Under the pieces are notes generated by a model that saw only the letters and a list, made by a program, of their open reading frames with translations, had not been told where the DNA came from and made no database searches. A stretch of DNA of 64,000 nucleotides. Origin: an uncultured Alphaproteobacteria bacterium. GTDB taxonomy: Bacteria > Pseudomonadota > Alphaproteobacteria > Rickettsiales > Midichloriaceae. The position numbers were made by a program, and so were the translations under genes. The stretch is taken from contig CAISOX010000058.1 of NCBI GenBank assembly GCA_903887235.1, positions 23,040 to 87,039 on the forward strand, read 5' to 3'. The stretch's first letter is position 1. Every line of letters begins with the position of its first letter. Of this stretch, positions 52,001 to 61,745 are shown one piece after another.

Positions 52001-53814
52001 CTTTCAATCATTTACATATATTTCTTGATCCAGATCCAGATCAAGAAAAAAGTTTTAAGGAAAGGCAAAGATTGTTTAATAATCCAAATTTAAAATGGAC
52101 AGATTATAGTGCAGATTTAATATCAAAAGGCGGGGGGGTTTATGAGAGAACAGTTAAAGAAATACCAATTTCACCTGAGGTTAAGGTTGCATTAGGAATC
52201 AGTGTTGACAAATTATCTCCATCTAAGTTAATAACTGCAATATTAAAAGCGCCAGTTGATTTATTATGGAATGGTGGAATAGGAACCTATGTAAAAGGTG
52301 AATTTGAAGATAACAATGAGATTGGCGATAAGGTTAATGATGATTTAAGAATAATAGGGAGAAATTTAAGATGTAAGGTAGTAGGTGAGGGTGGAAATTT
52401 AGGTTTTACTCAAAAAGGAAGGATAGAATTTGCCAGACACGGAGGGTTGATTAACACAGATTTTATTGATAATTCTGGTGGTGTTGATTGTTCTGATCAT
52501 GAAGTAAATATAAAAATTGCTTTGCAACATGAGATAGAGCAAAAAAATATCACTCATGAAGAGAGAAATAAGATTTTAAGTAAATTATCATCTGATGTAG
52601 AAAATTTGGTTTTACAGGATAATTACAGTCAATCTGTTTTATTAAATATGGAAAGTTATTCAGATATCAACAATCTAAGAGATTATCGTTGGTTAATAAA
52701 TTGTTTGGAGGAAAAAGGTGAGTTATTAAGAGAAGTTGAAAAATTGCCAAGTCAAGAAGAAATTATAAAATTAGAGCTTGAGAAAAAGTCGCTTACAAGG
52801 CCAGAGATTGCAGTTTTAGTTGCATATGCAAAAAATTCTATCGCTAAAATATTGGTTTCATTCGATTTTACAAAAGAGAGTTTTTTTCAAAAGATATTGC
52901 TTTCGTATTTTCCAGAGCACATGCAACAAAATTTTAAACAATCTATAATGTTACATAAGCTTAGCAATGAGATAATTGTAACAATGATCTCAAATGAATT
53001 TGTGAATACATTAGGTTGCACAACTTTTCACCTTCTAAAAGATGAAAAAGGCTTTAATCCTGTAGCTATTGCTAAAGCATTTTATATTATAATGCAAACT
53101 GCTGATGTGAAAAATATTCTAAAAGATGTAAATGGTGCGTTTGTTAGTATTTCCGTAGATTCAAGATATAAATTATTGAATAAATTACACACAATTATTA
53201 AAACAGGAATAAATTGGATTTTAATGCATTATCCTGAAATGACTGATGTGGAATCAATTATTATAAAACAGAAAAAAGGGTTTAATGAATTATGCGAATC
53301 ATTTAATAAAGATGAGTATTTTAATACTGTGATTGCAAAGCAAATTAAAAAGGTCAACGGCCATATTAAGGAAGATAAAAATTCAAGTAATTTAATTTTA
53401 AATATTGTGTATTTTAGCCTTATTACATCGTTTTTTGATATAATTACAGTTAAGCAATCTTCTGAAATTGATATAGAGGTTATAGCTAAAGTGTACTTTA
53501 AAATCAGAAATAGGTTGTATTTTGAGCAAATTTTAGAATTGATTAATAAAAATAATGAGGCAGATCACATAGAGAAATTGGCGTATGATTATATTGAAAA
53601 TGAACTAAGAAAGATTACTGTTGATATCGTATATGAACAATTAAAAGATTATAAAAATACTGACGATTTTAGTTTCATTAAAGACAAAAATAAATTAAAT
53701 AATTTTGATAAGTTTGTAGCTAAGATGTTGCTGGAAAATGGTGAAAACAATTTTGTATTGGTTCAAGTTATAATCAATAAGTTGAAAGAATTAGTAAAAT
53801 CAGAAAATATATAA
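49057..53814 (+). CDS. gdh2: Large NAD-specific glutamate dehydrogenase
   Basis: 1585 aa; [74 protein letters not shown]. Confidence 0.94.
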   Translation: [1585 protein letters not shown]

Positions 53815-54282
53815 ATGAAAAGCCTAACTTTTTATCAGGTTCAAAGCACTCTTTATAAAGTGACTATTCCTAAGGTTATTATAAAAATATTAGAAGTCGC
53901 TAAAAAGGTGAATTTTCTGTGTAAGGATGAGGATGAAATGGAGTATTTGGATAATTTAATGTGGTCTTTTTCTCAATTATCTTTTATACCTCATTCTACT
54001 GAAAATGACAAATTTGATGTAGAATTACAGGATTTAATAATAGCAACAAATTTTGATCATTTAATACGCCACAGTAATTTTTTAATACTTTCTTCAACTG
54101 ATTTATTGGCAAATTTTAATATTGATTTGGTAAATGACATATTTGTTATCACAACAGAGAATGTAAATATTAAGTACTTGCTTACTAAATTAGATGATAA
54201 ATTATTTGGAAATAAAATTAAGTATTTTATACAAAATCTTGATAGTACGTGGAAAGTAGATTATGATGATTCAGTAAGATGA
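53815..54282 (+). CDS. Hypothetical protein (resembles a DNA polymerase III chi-type short protein; weak)
   Basis: MKSLTFYQVQSTLYKVTIPKVIIKILEVAKKVNFLCKDEDEMEYLDNLMWSFSQLSFIPHS fits the HolC pattern; immediately follows gdh2. Confidence 0.5.
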   Translation: MKSLTFYQVQSTLYKVTIPKVIIKILEVAKKVNFLCKDEDEMEYLDNLMWSFSQLSFIPHSTENDKFDVELQDLIIATNFDHLIRHSNFLILSSTDLLANFNIDLVNDIFVITTENVNIKYLLTKLDDKLFGNKIKYFIQNLDSTWKVDYDDSVR

Positions 54283-54429
54283 GCTTTGCAGAACTATAAT
54301 TTCTTTAAGTGCTTTTTTTATTAAAAAATAAAAGTTTTATAAAAATTAAATATAATTGTTGCTTTTGTATTGATTTTATTGATAGATAGTTTTTATAATA
54401 TGTATTTAAACATTAATAACGGAGTTAGA

Positions 54430-54705
54430 ATGAACAAGAATGAATTTTTGGATATATTATCAAAGGATTTAGAATGCACAAAGACTAAAGCCAATGCAAT
54501 ATTGAATTCTGTTTTTAAGTGTATAGAGCATTCACTAAAGGATTCAGATGAATTAAGATTTATTGGATTTGGTTCATTTAAAGCTAAGCATACTGTTGCA
54601 AAAGAAGTTAAAACCCCAAGAGGTACCATTGCTAAAGTTCCAGCTCAAAGGAGAGTGAGCTTTTCAGTTGGCTCAGAATTTAAAGCGACTGTGAACAATA
54701 AGTAA
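54430..54705 (+). CDS. HU/IHF-family DNA-binding protein
   Basis: MNKNEFLDILSKDLECTKTKANAILN...LRFIGFGSFKAKHTVAKEVKTPRGTIAKVPAQRRVSFSVG. Confidence 0.93.
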   Translation: MNKNEFLDILSKDLECTKTKANAILNSVFKCIEHSLKDSDELRFIGFGSFKAKHTVAKEVKTPRGTIAKVPAQRRVSFSVGSEFKATVNNK

Positions 54706-54725
54706 TATTTAGTTATTATCATATT

Positions 54726-54752
54726 GCGCACTAGTTGCGCTTATGTTTTTTT
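54726..54752 (+). terminator. Rho-independent terminator
   Basis: gcgca-ctagt-tgcgc stem-loop followed by ttatgttttttt. Confidence 0.65.
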
Positions 54753-54770
54753 AAATGGTGTTAAATATAT

Positions 54771-55229
54771 ATGTCTGGTAGTGTAAATAAAGTAATATTA
54801 GTGGGAAACGTCGGAAATCAACCAGAAATTAGGGTTTCTCAAGCTGGTGGTAGTGAAATTGCAAATTTTTCAATTGCTACGAGCGAAAGGTGGAAGGATA
54901 AAAATTCTGGAGAACAAAAGGAAAAAACAGATTGGCATAGGGTTGTGGTTTTTGCACCTGGGCTTGTAAATATTGTTAAAAATTATGTCAATAAAGGAAG
55001 TAAAGTATACATAGAGGGTAAGTTGCAGACCAGGGAGTATATGGATAAAGAAGGCATAAAAAAATATACTACTGAGGTAGTGCTGACTCAGTATAATAGT
55101 ACACTAACTTTGCTTGACTCTAAAGGTGGTGATTCACGACATAACGAAAATCATTTTGAAAATAATAATCAAGAGTCAAAATATGAAGAATTTGACCCAG
55201 ATAACATTAAGGATGAAATTCCTTTTTAA
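54771..55229 (+). CDS. ssb: Single-stranded DNA-binding protein
   Basis: SVNKVILVGNVGNQPEIRVSQAGGSEIANFSIATSERW; acidic tail ...DEIPF. Confidence 0.96.
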   Translation: MSGSVNKVILVGNVGNQPEIRVSQAGGSEIANFSIATSERWKDKNSGEQKEKTDWHRVVVFAPGLVNIVKNYVNKGSKVYIEGKLQTREYMDKEGIKKYTTEVVLTQYNSTLTLLDSKGGDSRHNENHFENNNQESKYEEFDPDNIKDEIPF

Positions 55230-55512
55230 TTTAATTCTACTATACTCACTAAGTAATGAAATGAGCCTATATATTATCAATTTTTCAGGGTGTTGTTAGA
55301 ACGAGGGGCTTTTAATAATAATTTAGAAATTTAAATAGGAGATTGCTGTAATATATTATGTAAATTTATCTACGTCCCTTAAATATAAATGATATACTTA
55401 ATAACCCTGCTTTAATCTATGATATTTCATTAACATATACATTTTTGATTTTGATAGTTTATTTATAATCAATTATATTATACAATCCCATATCTGTTTA
55501 AGTTTTAATAAT

Positions 55513-55935
55513 GTGATAGTGAGTACAAAAGGAGATTTATATGATAATATTAAAGCGGTGAAAACGGTTTTTGCTATAGATGATAATCCGTATTATATTA
55601 ATACATTGGTAAGTCTGTTTAAAATGTTGGGTTTTAATTATAAAACATTTAATCATCCAAGTGAAATGCTGGAAACATTAGCCAATTTGAAGGAAGACGT
55701 CTCAGTTATATTATTAGATTATCAGATGCCTGAAATTGATGGTATAAATTTAGCAAAGAAAATTAGAAAAAATAGTGATTTTGATTCCATTCCTATTATT
55801 TTATTATCACAGTATAAGGAATTACTGAATATACAACAAAAAGAAGAAACAGAAAAATTATTTCTAAAAGTAATTTTTAAAGGTGATATTTTTACTGCTT
55901 TGCCCACTGTATTTAATGAGATTTTAAAAATATAA
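55513..55935 (+). CDS. Stand-alone CheY-like receiver protein
   Basis: VFAIDDNPYYI, VILLDYQMPEIDGINLAKKIR. Confidence 0.8.
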   Translation: MIVSTKGDLYDNIKAVKTVFAIDDNPYYINTLVSLFKMLGFNYKTFNHPSEMLETLANLKEDVSVILLDYQMPEIDGINLAKKIRKNSDFDSIPIILLSQYKELLNIQQKEETEKLFLKVIFKGDIFTALPTVFNEILKI

Positions 55936-56028
55936 TTATTATCTTGATAGAATATTGATTATACAAAAAATCACTATTATGATGAACTTGCTTAGTGATT
56001 AGGATATAATCGTAGAAAAAGGTATATA

Positions 56029-56439
56029 ATGTCTAGTGGTATAAATCCAATCAGCGTAGGTAAGATACATGGAGTTAGAAACGTTGATAAAAAAAAGGAT
56101 AAAGACAAGAGAGCGTTTAGTTTAAATGATTCAACAAAAACATCTAATAAAATAAGTTGCAATCAAGAGATTAATACAGAAAACCTATACTTTTTACAAA
56201 CTAATTCTAAGGATTCAGATAAAGAGAAAGATTATAATTACGGTAACAACTTATTGCGTTTATTGTCTGAGTATAGAAAATCTATGTTGCTTTCTAAGCC
56301 GTCATTGAAAGAATTAAATGAAATTAAGGAAAATCTTAAAATGTGCGATATAGGTTGTACTGACAAAAGACTTTCAGATATAATTCAAGAAATCGAAACT
56401 TTAGCAAATGTTGAGTTAGCTAAGAGAGGTATAATATAG
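56029..56439 (+). CDS. Hypothetical protein (short, polar)
   Basis: 136 aa frame abutting the AEC transporter. Confidence 0.5.
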   Translation: MSSGINPISVGKIHGVRNVDKKKDKDKRAFSLNDSTKTSNKISCNQEINTENLYFLQTNSKDSDKEKDYNYGNNLLRLLSEYRKSMLLSKPSLKELNEIKENLKMCDIGCTDKRLSDIIQEIETLANVELAKRGII

Positions 56440-56442
56440 TAT

Positions 56443-57348
56443 ATGTTTATTAGTTTAATATCTAAAATTTTACCACTGTATATTATAGCTGTTCAAGGCT
56501 ATATAGCTGGAAAATTACATGAAATAGATACTAAATCTCTTAGCAAAATCATGTTTCATTTTATTATGCCTGTGATCTTCTTTGATGTTGCGCTGAATAC
56601 TGAGCTTGAAGCTAAGTATGCTTTATTGCCTATATTGTATTTAGCATTTTCTTTTATTCTTAGTAAAATAGCGCTCTTTATTGGATCTAAATTTTTTGAT
56701 GATGGTAGAGAGAGAATTATCAGTTACGCCGCTGGAAGCGCTAATACAAGTAGCTTAGGATTGTCAATAGCTATGTTGGTCTTTGATCAGGAGTATGTCA
56801 GAATTTTTATGTTATCAACTATAGGTTTTGTATTGTATGTATATACCATAGGGCATTACACAATATCAAATAATATTGACTCTGCTAAAAAAAGGGCGCT
56901 ACTCCTTTTGAAGTTGCCACCAATTTATGGGTTTGCAATAGGGTTAGTGGCAAATTTAAGTGATATAAGATTGTTCGATGGTTTTAATAATTTATTTTTT
57001 CAAATGAGGGCAGCATATTTAGTTTTAGGGATGATGGTTTTTGGTTTAAGTTTGAGTAAAGTAAAGTTGGAAGGAGGAATCAAATTTATAAGCATTTTTT
57101 CAATTTCAAAAATCATTGTGTCTCCATTATTATATTTGTCATTTATTTTATTAGATAAATTCGTCTTCCATATTTATAACAATGAGATGCATAAAATGTT
57201 TTTTATTTTATCTGCTTTACCACCAGGAATAGATTGCATTATAACGTGTAATTTATATAACAAATTTCCTGAGAAAGCAGCGATTGCATTATTGGTAAGC
57301 ACTATCATAGCGACATTGTATATACCATTTTTTTTACAGTTTTTTTAA
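56443..57348 (+). CDS. AEC (auxin efflux carrier)-family transporter
   Basis: Hydrophobic, AAGSANTSSLGLSIAMLVFD, GMMVFGLSLSKV. Confidence 0.85.
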   Translation: MFISLISKILPLYIIAVQGYIAGKLHEIDTKSLSKIMFHFIMPVIFFDVALNTELEAKYALLPILYLAFSFILSKIALFIGSKFFDDGRERIISYAAGSANTSSLGLSIAMLVFDQEYVRIFMLSTIGFVLYVYTIGHYTISNNIDSAKKRALLLLKLPPIYGFAIGLVANLSDIRLFDGFNNLFFQMRAAYLVLGMMVFGLSLSKVKLEGGIKFISIFSISKIIVSPLLYLSFILLDKFVFHIYNNEMHKMFFILSALPPGIDCIITCNLYNKFPEKAAIALLVSTIIATLYIPFFLQFF

Positions 57349-57349
57349 A

Positions 57350-57979
57350 ATGCAAAAAATATTGGAATTAGAAAGTACTTATAAAGATAATTGTGCTGAC
57401 GATTTTATTACCTCCTTCTCTAATATTGAGGCTTATAATGCTATTAAAAACTGGGATATGTGGCAGAACAACAGAATGTTGATAATTGGTTCTGAAAAAT
57501 CTGGCAAGAGTTTGTTGGCAAAATTATGGGAAAAAAATACTGGTGCAATATTTATAAATGGTCTTGATGATTTGGATGATAATGAAAGAATTATAGTTGA
57601 TAATGTAGAAAATTATAATGATAGTACCTTGATTAGTATTATTAATTTTGCTCAAGAAAAATCGCTCTCTCTGTTATTAACATGTTCAAAGTACCCGAGT
57701 TTTAATCTTAAAGATTTAAATTCTAGGATTAAATCGATTTATAAGGTTGTATTAAAGGAACCAGATGAGAGGTTGGCAAAATTATTAATTGAGAAGTTTT
57801 TTAGGCAAAAGCAAATATCAATATCTGAGGAAATAATTGAGTTAATTTATCAAAACATAGAGAGGAAATATAAATCTATTGATGAAGTAGTGAACATAAT
57901 AGATAAGCAGTCGATTATAAGAAAAAGGAAAATTACGCTACAATTCATACAAGAAGTATTTAAAAATATTATACCCTAG
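57350..57979 (+). CDS. hdaA: DnaA-related regulatory protein HdaA/DnaA-like
   Basis: MLIIGSEKSGKSLLAKLWEKNTGAIFIN, DLNSRIKSIYKVVLKEPDERLAKLLIEK. Confidence 0.85.
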   Translation: MQKILELESTYKDNCADDFITSFSNIEAYNAIKNWDMWQNNRMLIIGSEKSGKSLLAKLWEKNTGAIFINGLDDLDDNERIIVDNVENYNDSTLISIINFAQEKSLSLLLTCSKYPSFNLKDLNSRIKSIYKVVLKEPDERLAKLLIEKFFRQKQISISEEIIELIYQNIERKYKSIDEVVNIIDKQSIIRKRKITLQFIQEVFKNIIP

Positions 57980-59002
57980 ATGGTGCAAAATATTAATAAC
58001 CACATTAAAAATATTATAAATATCAATGGACCGTTAAGTATTGATAAATTTACGCAGATTGCAACTAGTTATTATTATTCAAATTTTGATTCCATTGGTC
58101 AGCACGGTGATTTCATAACTGCTCCTGAAATAAGTCAAATGTTTGGCGAAATAATAGCAATTTATTTGTCGGAAATGTGGTATCAAAAAGTGAATGCTCC
58201 ATTTACTTTAGTGGAATTAGGTCCTGGAAATGGGACAATGATGAGGGATATTTTGAGAACAATACAAAATTTTAAAGATATATACAATAATATATGTGAA
58301 GTAGCTTTAATTGAAACAAGTGATAAATTGCAACAAGTGCAAAAAAATACTCTGAAAAATTTTAATAATTTTCAAATTAACTGGTATCAAGATTTAGAGA
58401 AATTGGAAGGTAAAAAATTTTTAATAGTTGCTAATGAATTTTTTGACGCTCTTCCTGTGAAGCAGTATTTGTTAAAGGAAGATAAAATATATGAAGTAGT
58501 GATTTCTTTAAATGAAAAAAATAATTTTACTTTTGGCTTGGTGAGTGATGTCTCTAATATGGTGGATATAGATAAATTTGGTAACAATCAATTGATTGAA
58601 GTATCAGGACATAGAAGTAATTATGTCAATAAGATATCAAGAAAAATTTCTGATGATAAAGGATTTGCACTTATCATCGATTATGGATATTTAAAATCTC
58701 CGAATAAAAGCACTTTGCAAGCAGTTATGGGTCATAAAAAAATCGGATTGTTTGACAAGATAGGTGAATCTGACTTAACTTCGTTGGTTGATTTTACAGA
58801 GTTACAAAAGAATTTTAAAAAAAACAATATTATATCTAATATAATAAATCAATCAGATTTTTTATTGCAGTATGGTATTTCAGAGAGGGCCAAAATGTTA
58901 GTTAAGTACGGTGCATCAAGAGAAAAAATTGATTATCAGCTAAATAAATTAATCTCAAATGAGGAGATGGGAAGTTTGTTTAAAGTATTGATTACGATAT
59001 AA
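57980..59002 (+). CDS. MidA/NDUFAF7-family SAM-dependent methyltransferase
   Basis: GDFITAPEISQMFGEIIAIYL, LVELGPGNGTMMRDILR, VANEFFDALPVKQY. Confidence 0.92.
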   Translation: MVQNINNHIKNIININGPLSIDKFTQIATSYYYSNFDSIGQHGDFITAPEISQMFGEIIAIYLSEMWYQKVNAPFTLVELGPGNGTMMRDILRTIQNFKDIYNNICEVALIETSDKLQQVQKNTLKNFNNFQINWYQDLEKLEGKKFLIVANEFFDALPVKQYLLKEDKIYEVVISLNEKNNFTFGLVSDVSNMVDIDKFGNNQLIEVSGHRSNYVNKISRKISDDKGFALIIDYGYLKSPNKSTLQAVMGHKKIGLFDKIGESDLTSLVDFTELQKNFKKNNIISNIINQSDFLLQYGISERAKMLVKYGASREKIDYQLNKLISNEEMGSLFKVLITI

Positions 59003-59071
59003 TACCAATTGCTTAAAATAGCTTGATAGATAAATTAGTATTTTTAAGAGATTTTTTATAGCATTTGAGCC
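58999..59071. repeat. Truncated third copy of the MITE-like repeat
   Basis: ataataccaattgcttaaaatagcttgatagataaattagtatttttaagagattttttatagcatttgagcc matches the reverse complement of the right end of copy 1; overlaps the midA stop codon. Confidence 0.75.
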
Positions 59072-59146
59072 AGAGGTGGTGTTAAAAAACTAGATGGGAA
59101 GGAAAGGATAAATTCTGATAAAAAAATAAATAAAATATCGGAGTAA

Positions 59147-59260
59147 AAAAAGAGTAAAAAGAAAAAATACAGCCCAGTATTCAAAACGAAAGTAGCGATA
59201 TCAGCAATTAGGGAGGAAGGGACGTTGAGCGAGCCATCAGCTAAGTATGACACGTGTTAA
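59147..59260 (+). pseudogene. Transposase OrfA N-terminal fragment (IS3-like)
   Basis: KKSKKKYSPVFKTKVAISAIREEGTLSEPSAKYDTC* HTH-type OrfA N-terminus. Confidence 0.65.
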
Positions 59261-59316
59261 GCTACGTGTACTGAGAGACCCCACCCATTTTTTTATTAAA
59301 TTGGAAAATTTTTAAT

Positions 59317-59788
59317 TTATTTTTCATATTTTTCTTGGCAATCACTTAAAGATAATTTTGAATACACTTCTAAAGAAGAACGTTGTTGATGGCTGGAATA
59401 TGGTTGTATTAGAGCGTCATCCACACCTTTTCTTTTTAGCCAAGTAAATAAAAATGGCGTAATTTATGTGGAGATATAGAGTGCTCAATACCAGCTTCTC
59501 TGTATATTTTTGCATTATTTTTCTTATTCCTCTATCCAGAATATGGTTTTTTTCGAACAGATTCAAATAAATATGTGGCTTTTTTCTTTTTGCACCGTCC
59601 ATATGCACAGCTAACACTTCCATAAATACTTTTGGAAACGAAACTATGCGATCTTTTTTTCCTTTGCCTTTGGTGATTTTTATTTGACAATTATCTAAAT
59701 CAATATCTGATAATTTAATGTTAATAAGCTCGGACGCTCGCACTCCTATGTAAAGAAATGTCTTAACTATTACTCTTGTTTTTTGAGG
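59317..59788 (-). pseudogene. Tyrosine recombinase/integrase remnant, frameshifted and N-terminally truncated
   Basis: TRVIVKTFLYIGVRASELINIKLSDIDLDNCQIKITKGKGKKDRIV... then, in other frames, HKLRHF / [43 protein letters not shown]. Confidence 0.8.
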
Positions 59789-59828
59789 TCAGTTCAAAAG
59801 CTACTCCACCCTTTGTAAGTAAACTTTA

Positions 59829-60626
59829 TCAAAAAGATTTTACTTGGATTTTTAAAGGCATTTCGCCTACTGTTAAATAAGAATTTTGTGGTAATAAATG
59901 CCAATCAGTAGATTCAACATTGAAAAGCATCTCTGATGCAATTATAATTGAGCAATTATCATGATTGATATTATAATAAAGTGGAATTGCTTCGTTGTTC
60001 TTTGAAGCGAATCTTGTTGCTATAATGTTGTTACCATCTGTGATGATAATATTAAGTTTTGAAAAATGCTCTTCATCTTCCTGGAGTTGATTTTCAATAA
60101 CCCAATGAAATGCTTTTAAAATTGATTGCTCTAAACTTTGTTCTGCATCATTTAATAAAAAATGCATAATTAGGAAAAATAAATGTTCAGAATCTGTTTG
60201 AGCTTTGATTCGATAAAATAATTTTTCATCAAGTACATTAAGCAAAGGGCGTCGTATTTTTTCAAAATGCTTAATGGTGCCATTGTGAATAAAAGAATAT
60301 TTTAGATGTGAAAATGGATGACAATTATTAATTGTCACATCTCCAACTGTAGAAGCTCTAACATGACCTAAAAAACAATTTGATGAAATTTTATTACATA
60401 TGTGTTTTAGATTGCTATCATTCCAGGCAGGTTGGGTTGATTTAAAAATACCAGGTGTGTCGTCTATATCCTGATTATACCACGATATTCCAAAGCCATC
60501 AGCATTTATGCCTTTTTTACCCAATTTAGTTTCAAGGCTTTGTTTTATCAATGAATTTTCTGGTTTTTCCACTAATTCACTTAGCAAAATGTTTGTTTTA
60601 CCTCTATATCCAATAAGTCTACACAT
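59829..60626 (-). CDS. Class II glutamine amidotransferase (YafJ-like)
   Basis: MCRLIGYRGK N-terminal Cys, GHVRASTVGDVTINNCHPF, SFIHNGTI. Confidence 0.88.
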   Translation of the reverse strand: MCRLIGYRGKTNILLSELVEKPENSLIKQSLETKLGKKGINADGFGISWYNQDIDDTPGIFKSTQPAWNDSNLKHICNKISSNCFLGHVRASTVGDVTINNCHPFSHLKYSFIHNGTIKHFEKIRRPLLNVLDEKLFYRIKAQTDSEHLFFLIMHFLLNDAEQSLEQSILKAFHWVIENQLQEDEEHFSKLNIIITDGNNIIATRFASKNNEAIPLYYNINHDNCSIIIASEMLFNVESTDWHLLPQNSYLTVGEMPLKIQVKSF

Positions 60627-60651
60627 AATTGTTATGCTTCAATGTAATTTA

Positions 60652-61554
60652 CTATTTTTTACCAATCCTAACTAAAACATAATCTAAAATATCATCGGCA
60701 ATTTTCTTTCCAACAACATTTTCTAATCCATGAAATTGTGGAGATGAATTTGCCTCACAAATTAAATATTTTCCATCTTCTCCAAATAACAAATCTACGC
60801 CAGCAACATCAAGATTTAATAATCTTGATGCCTCAGTTGCTATCCACTCAGCTTCAGAAGTTAATTTATAAGGTTCTACATCTGCACCTTTTGAAAAATT
60901 TGCCTTAAAGCCTGATTTTGCAATACGTTGCATACAGCCAACTACTTTGCCGCCAATAACAAATACTCTTAAATCTCTTCCGTAGCTAGTCTCAATAAAT
61001 TCTTGAATTATAATGTTCGCATTTGCATTATTGGTGTAGATAAGCTCCATAACATCTGAAAATTTTTCTTCAGATTCACATAAATACACTCCTTTGCCTT
61101 GAGTTCCAGTAACATTTTTTATAATTAATGGGATGCCAATTTCTCTTTTTACGACAGATATGTCAACTGGAAATTTTGCAAGCATTGTTTTTGGTGTTGC
61201 CAATTTGCTATAAGCTAAAATTTGGTGCATTAACAACTTATCTTTTACATTTTTTATTGCATTTGCAGAATTGCAAGAGTAGACCCCCAAATGTTCTAAT
61301 TGCCTAATTACTGATAAAGCATAAAAACTTGTTGCAGAACCAATTCTTGGTAAAATAAAATCTGGTAAAAGAGTAGGCTGATCGTCAACTAAGATGCTAT
61401 TTCTATCACTTTGCGTTACAACTAACTCAAACTGCTCTGGAGTAAGAATCGACAAATCAATATTTTTTGATCTAGCGCTTTCTAATAGCCTTAAAACACT
61501 GTAATCAGTAATTTCACTTTCTTTCTTGTGGTAGATAATTAGTCCTTTAGGCAT
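60652..61554 (-). CDS. rimK: RimK-family ATP-grasp alpha-L-glutamate ligase
   Basis: NVTGTQGKGVYL, QEFIETSYGRDLRVFVIGGKVVGCMQRIAKSGFKANFSKGADVEPYKLT. Confidence 0.92.
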   Translation of the reverse strand: MPKGLIIYHKKESEITDYSVLRLLESARSKNIDLSILTPEQFELVVTQSDRNSILVDDQPTLLPDFILPRIGSATSFYALSVIRQLEHLGVYSCNSANAIKNVKDKLLMHQILAYSKLATPKTMLAKFPVDISVVKREIGIPLIIKNVTGTQGKGVYLCESEEKFSDVMELIYTNNANANIIIQEFIETSYGRDLRVFVIGGKVVGCMQRIAKSGFKANFSKGADVEPYKLTSEAEWIATEASRLLNLDVAGVDLLFGEDGKYLICEANSSPQFHGLENVVGKKIADDILDYVLVRIGKK

Positions 61555-61745
61555 AAATTTAAATAATATTAGACACTACTCAGGTATAATTTTTAATCCG
61601 TTTTGTCAATTCATTTTAGAATGCTGTATAATCGAATTATTGAATACTCGTTTTGTAAAAGTTCAAACATATGTTGGAAAATATAGCTTGATTTGAATTT
61701 TTAAGTTCATTACTTTGAATTAAGTCATTAACTATAAATTTTATT

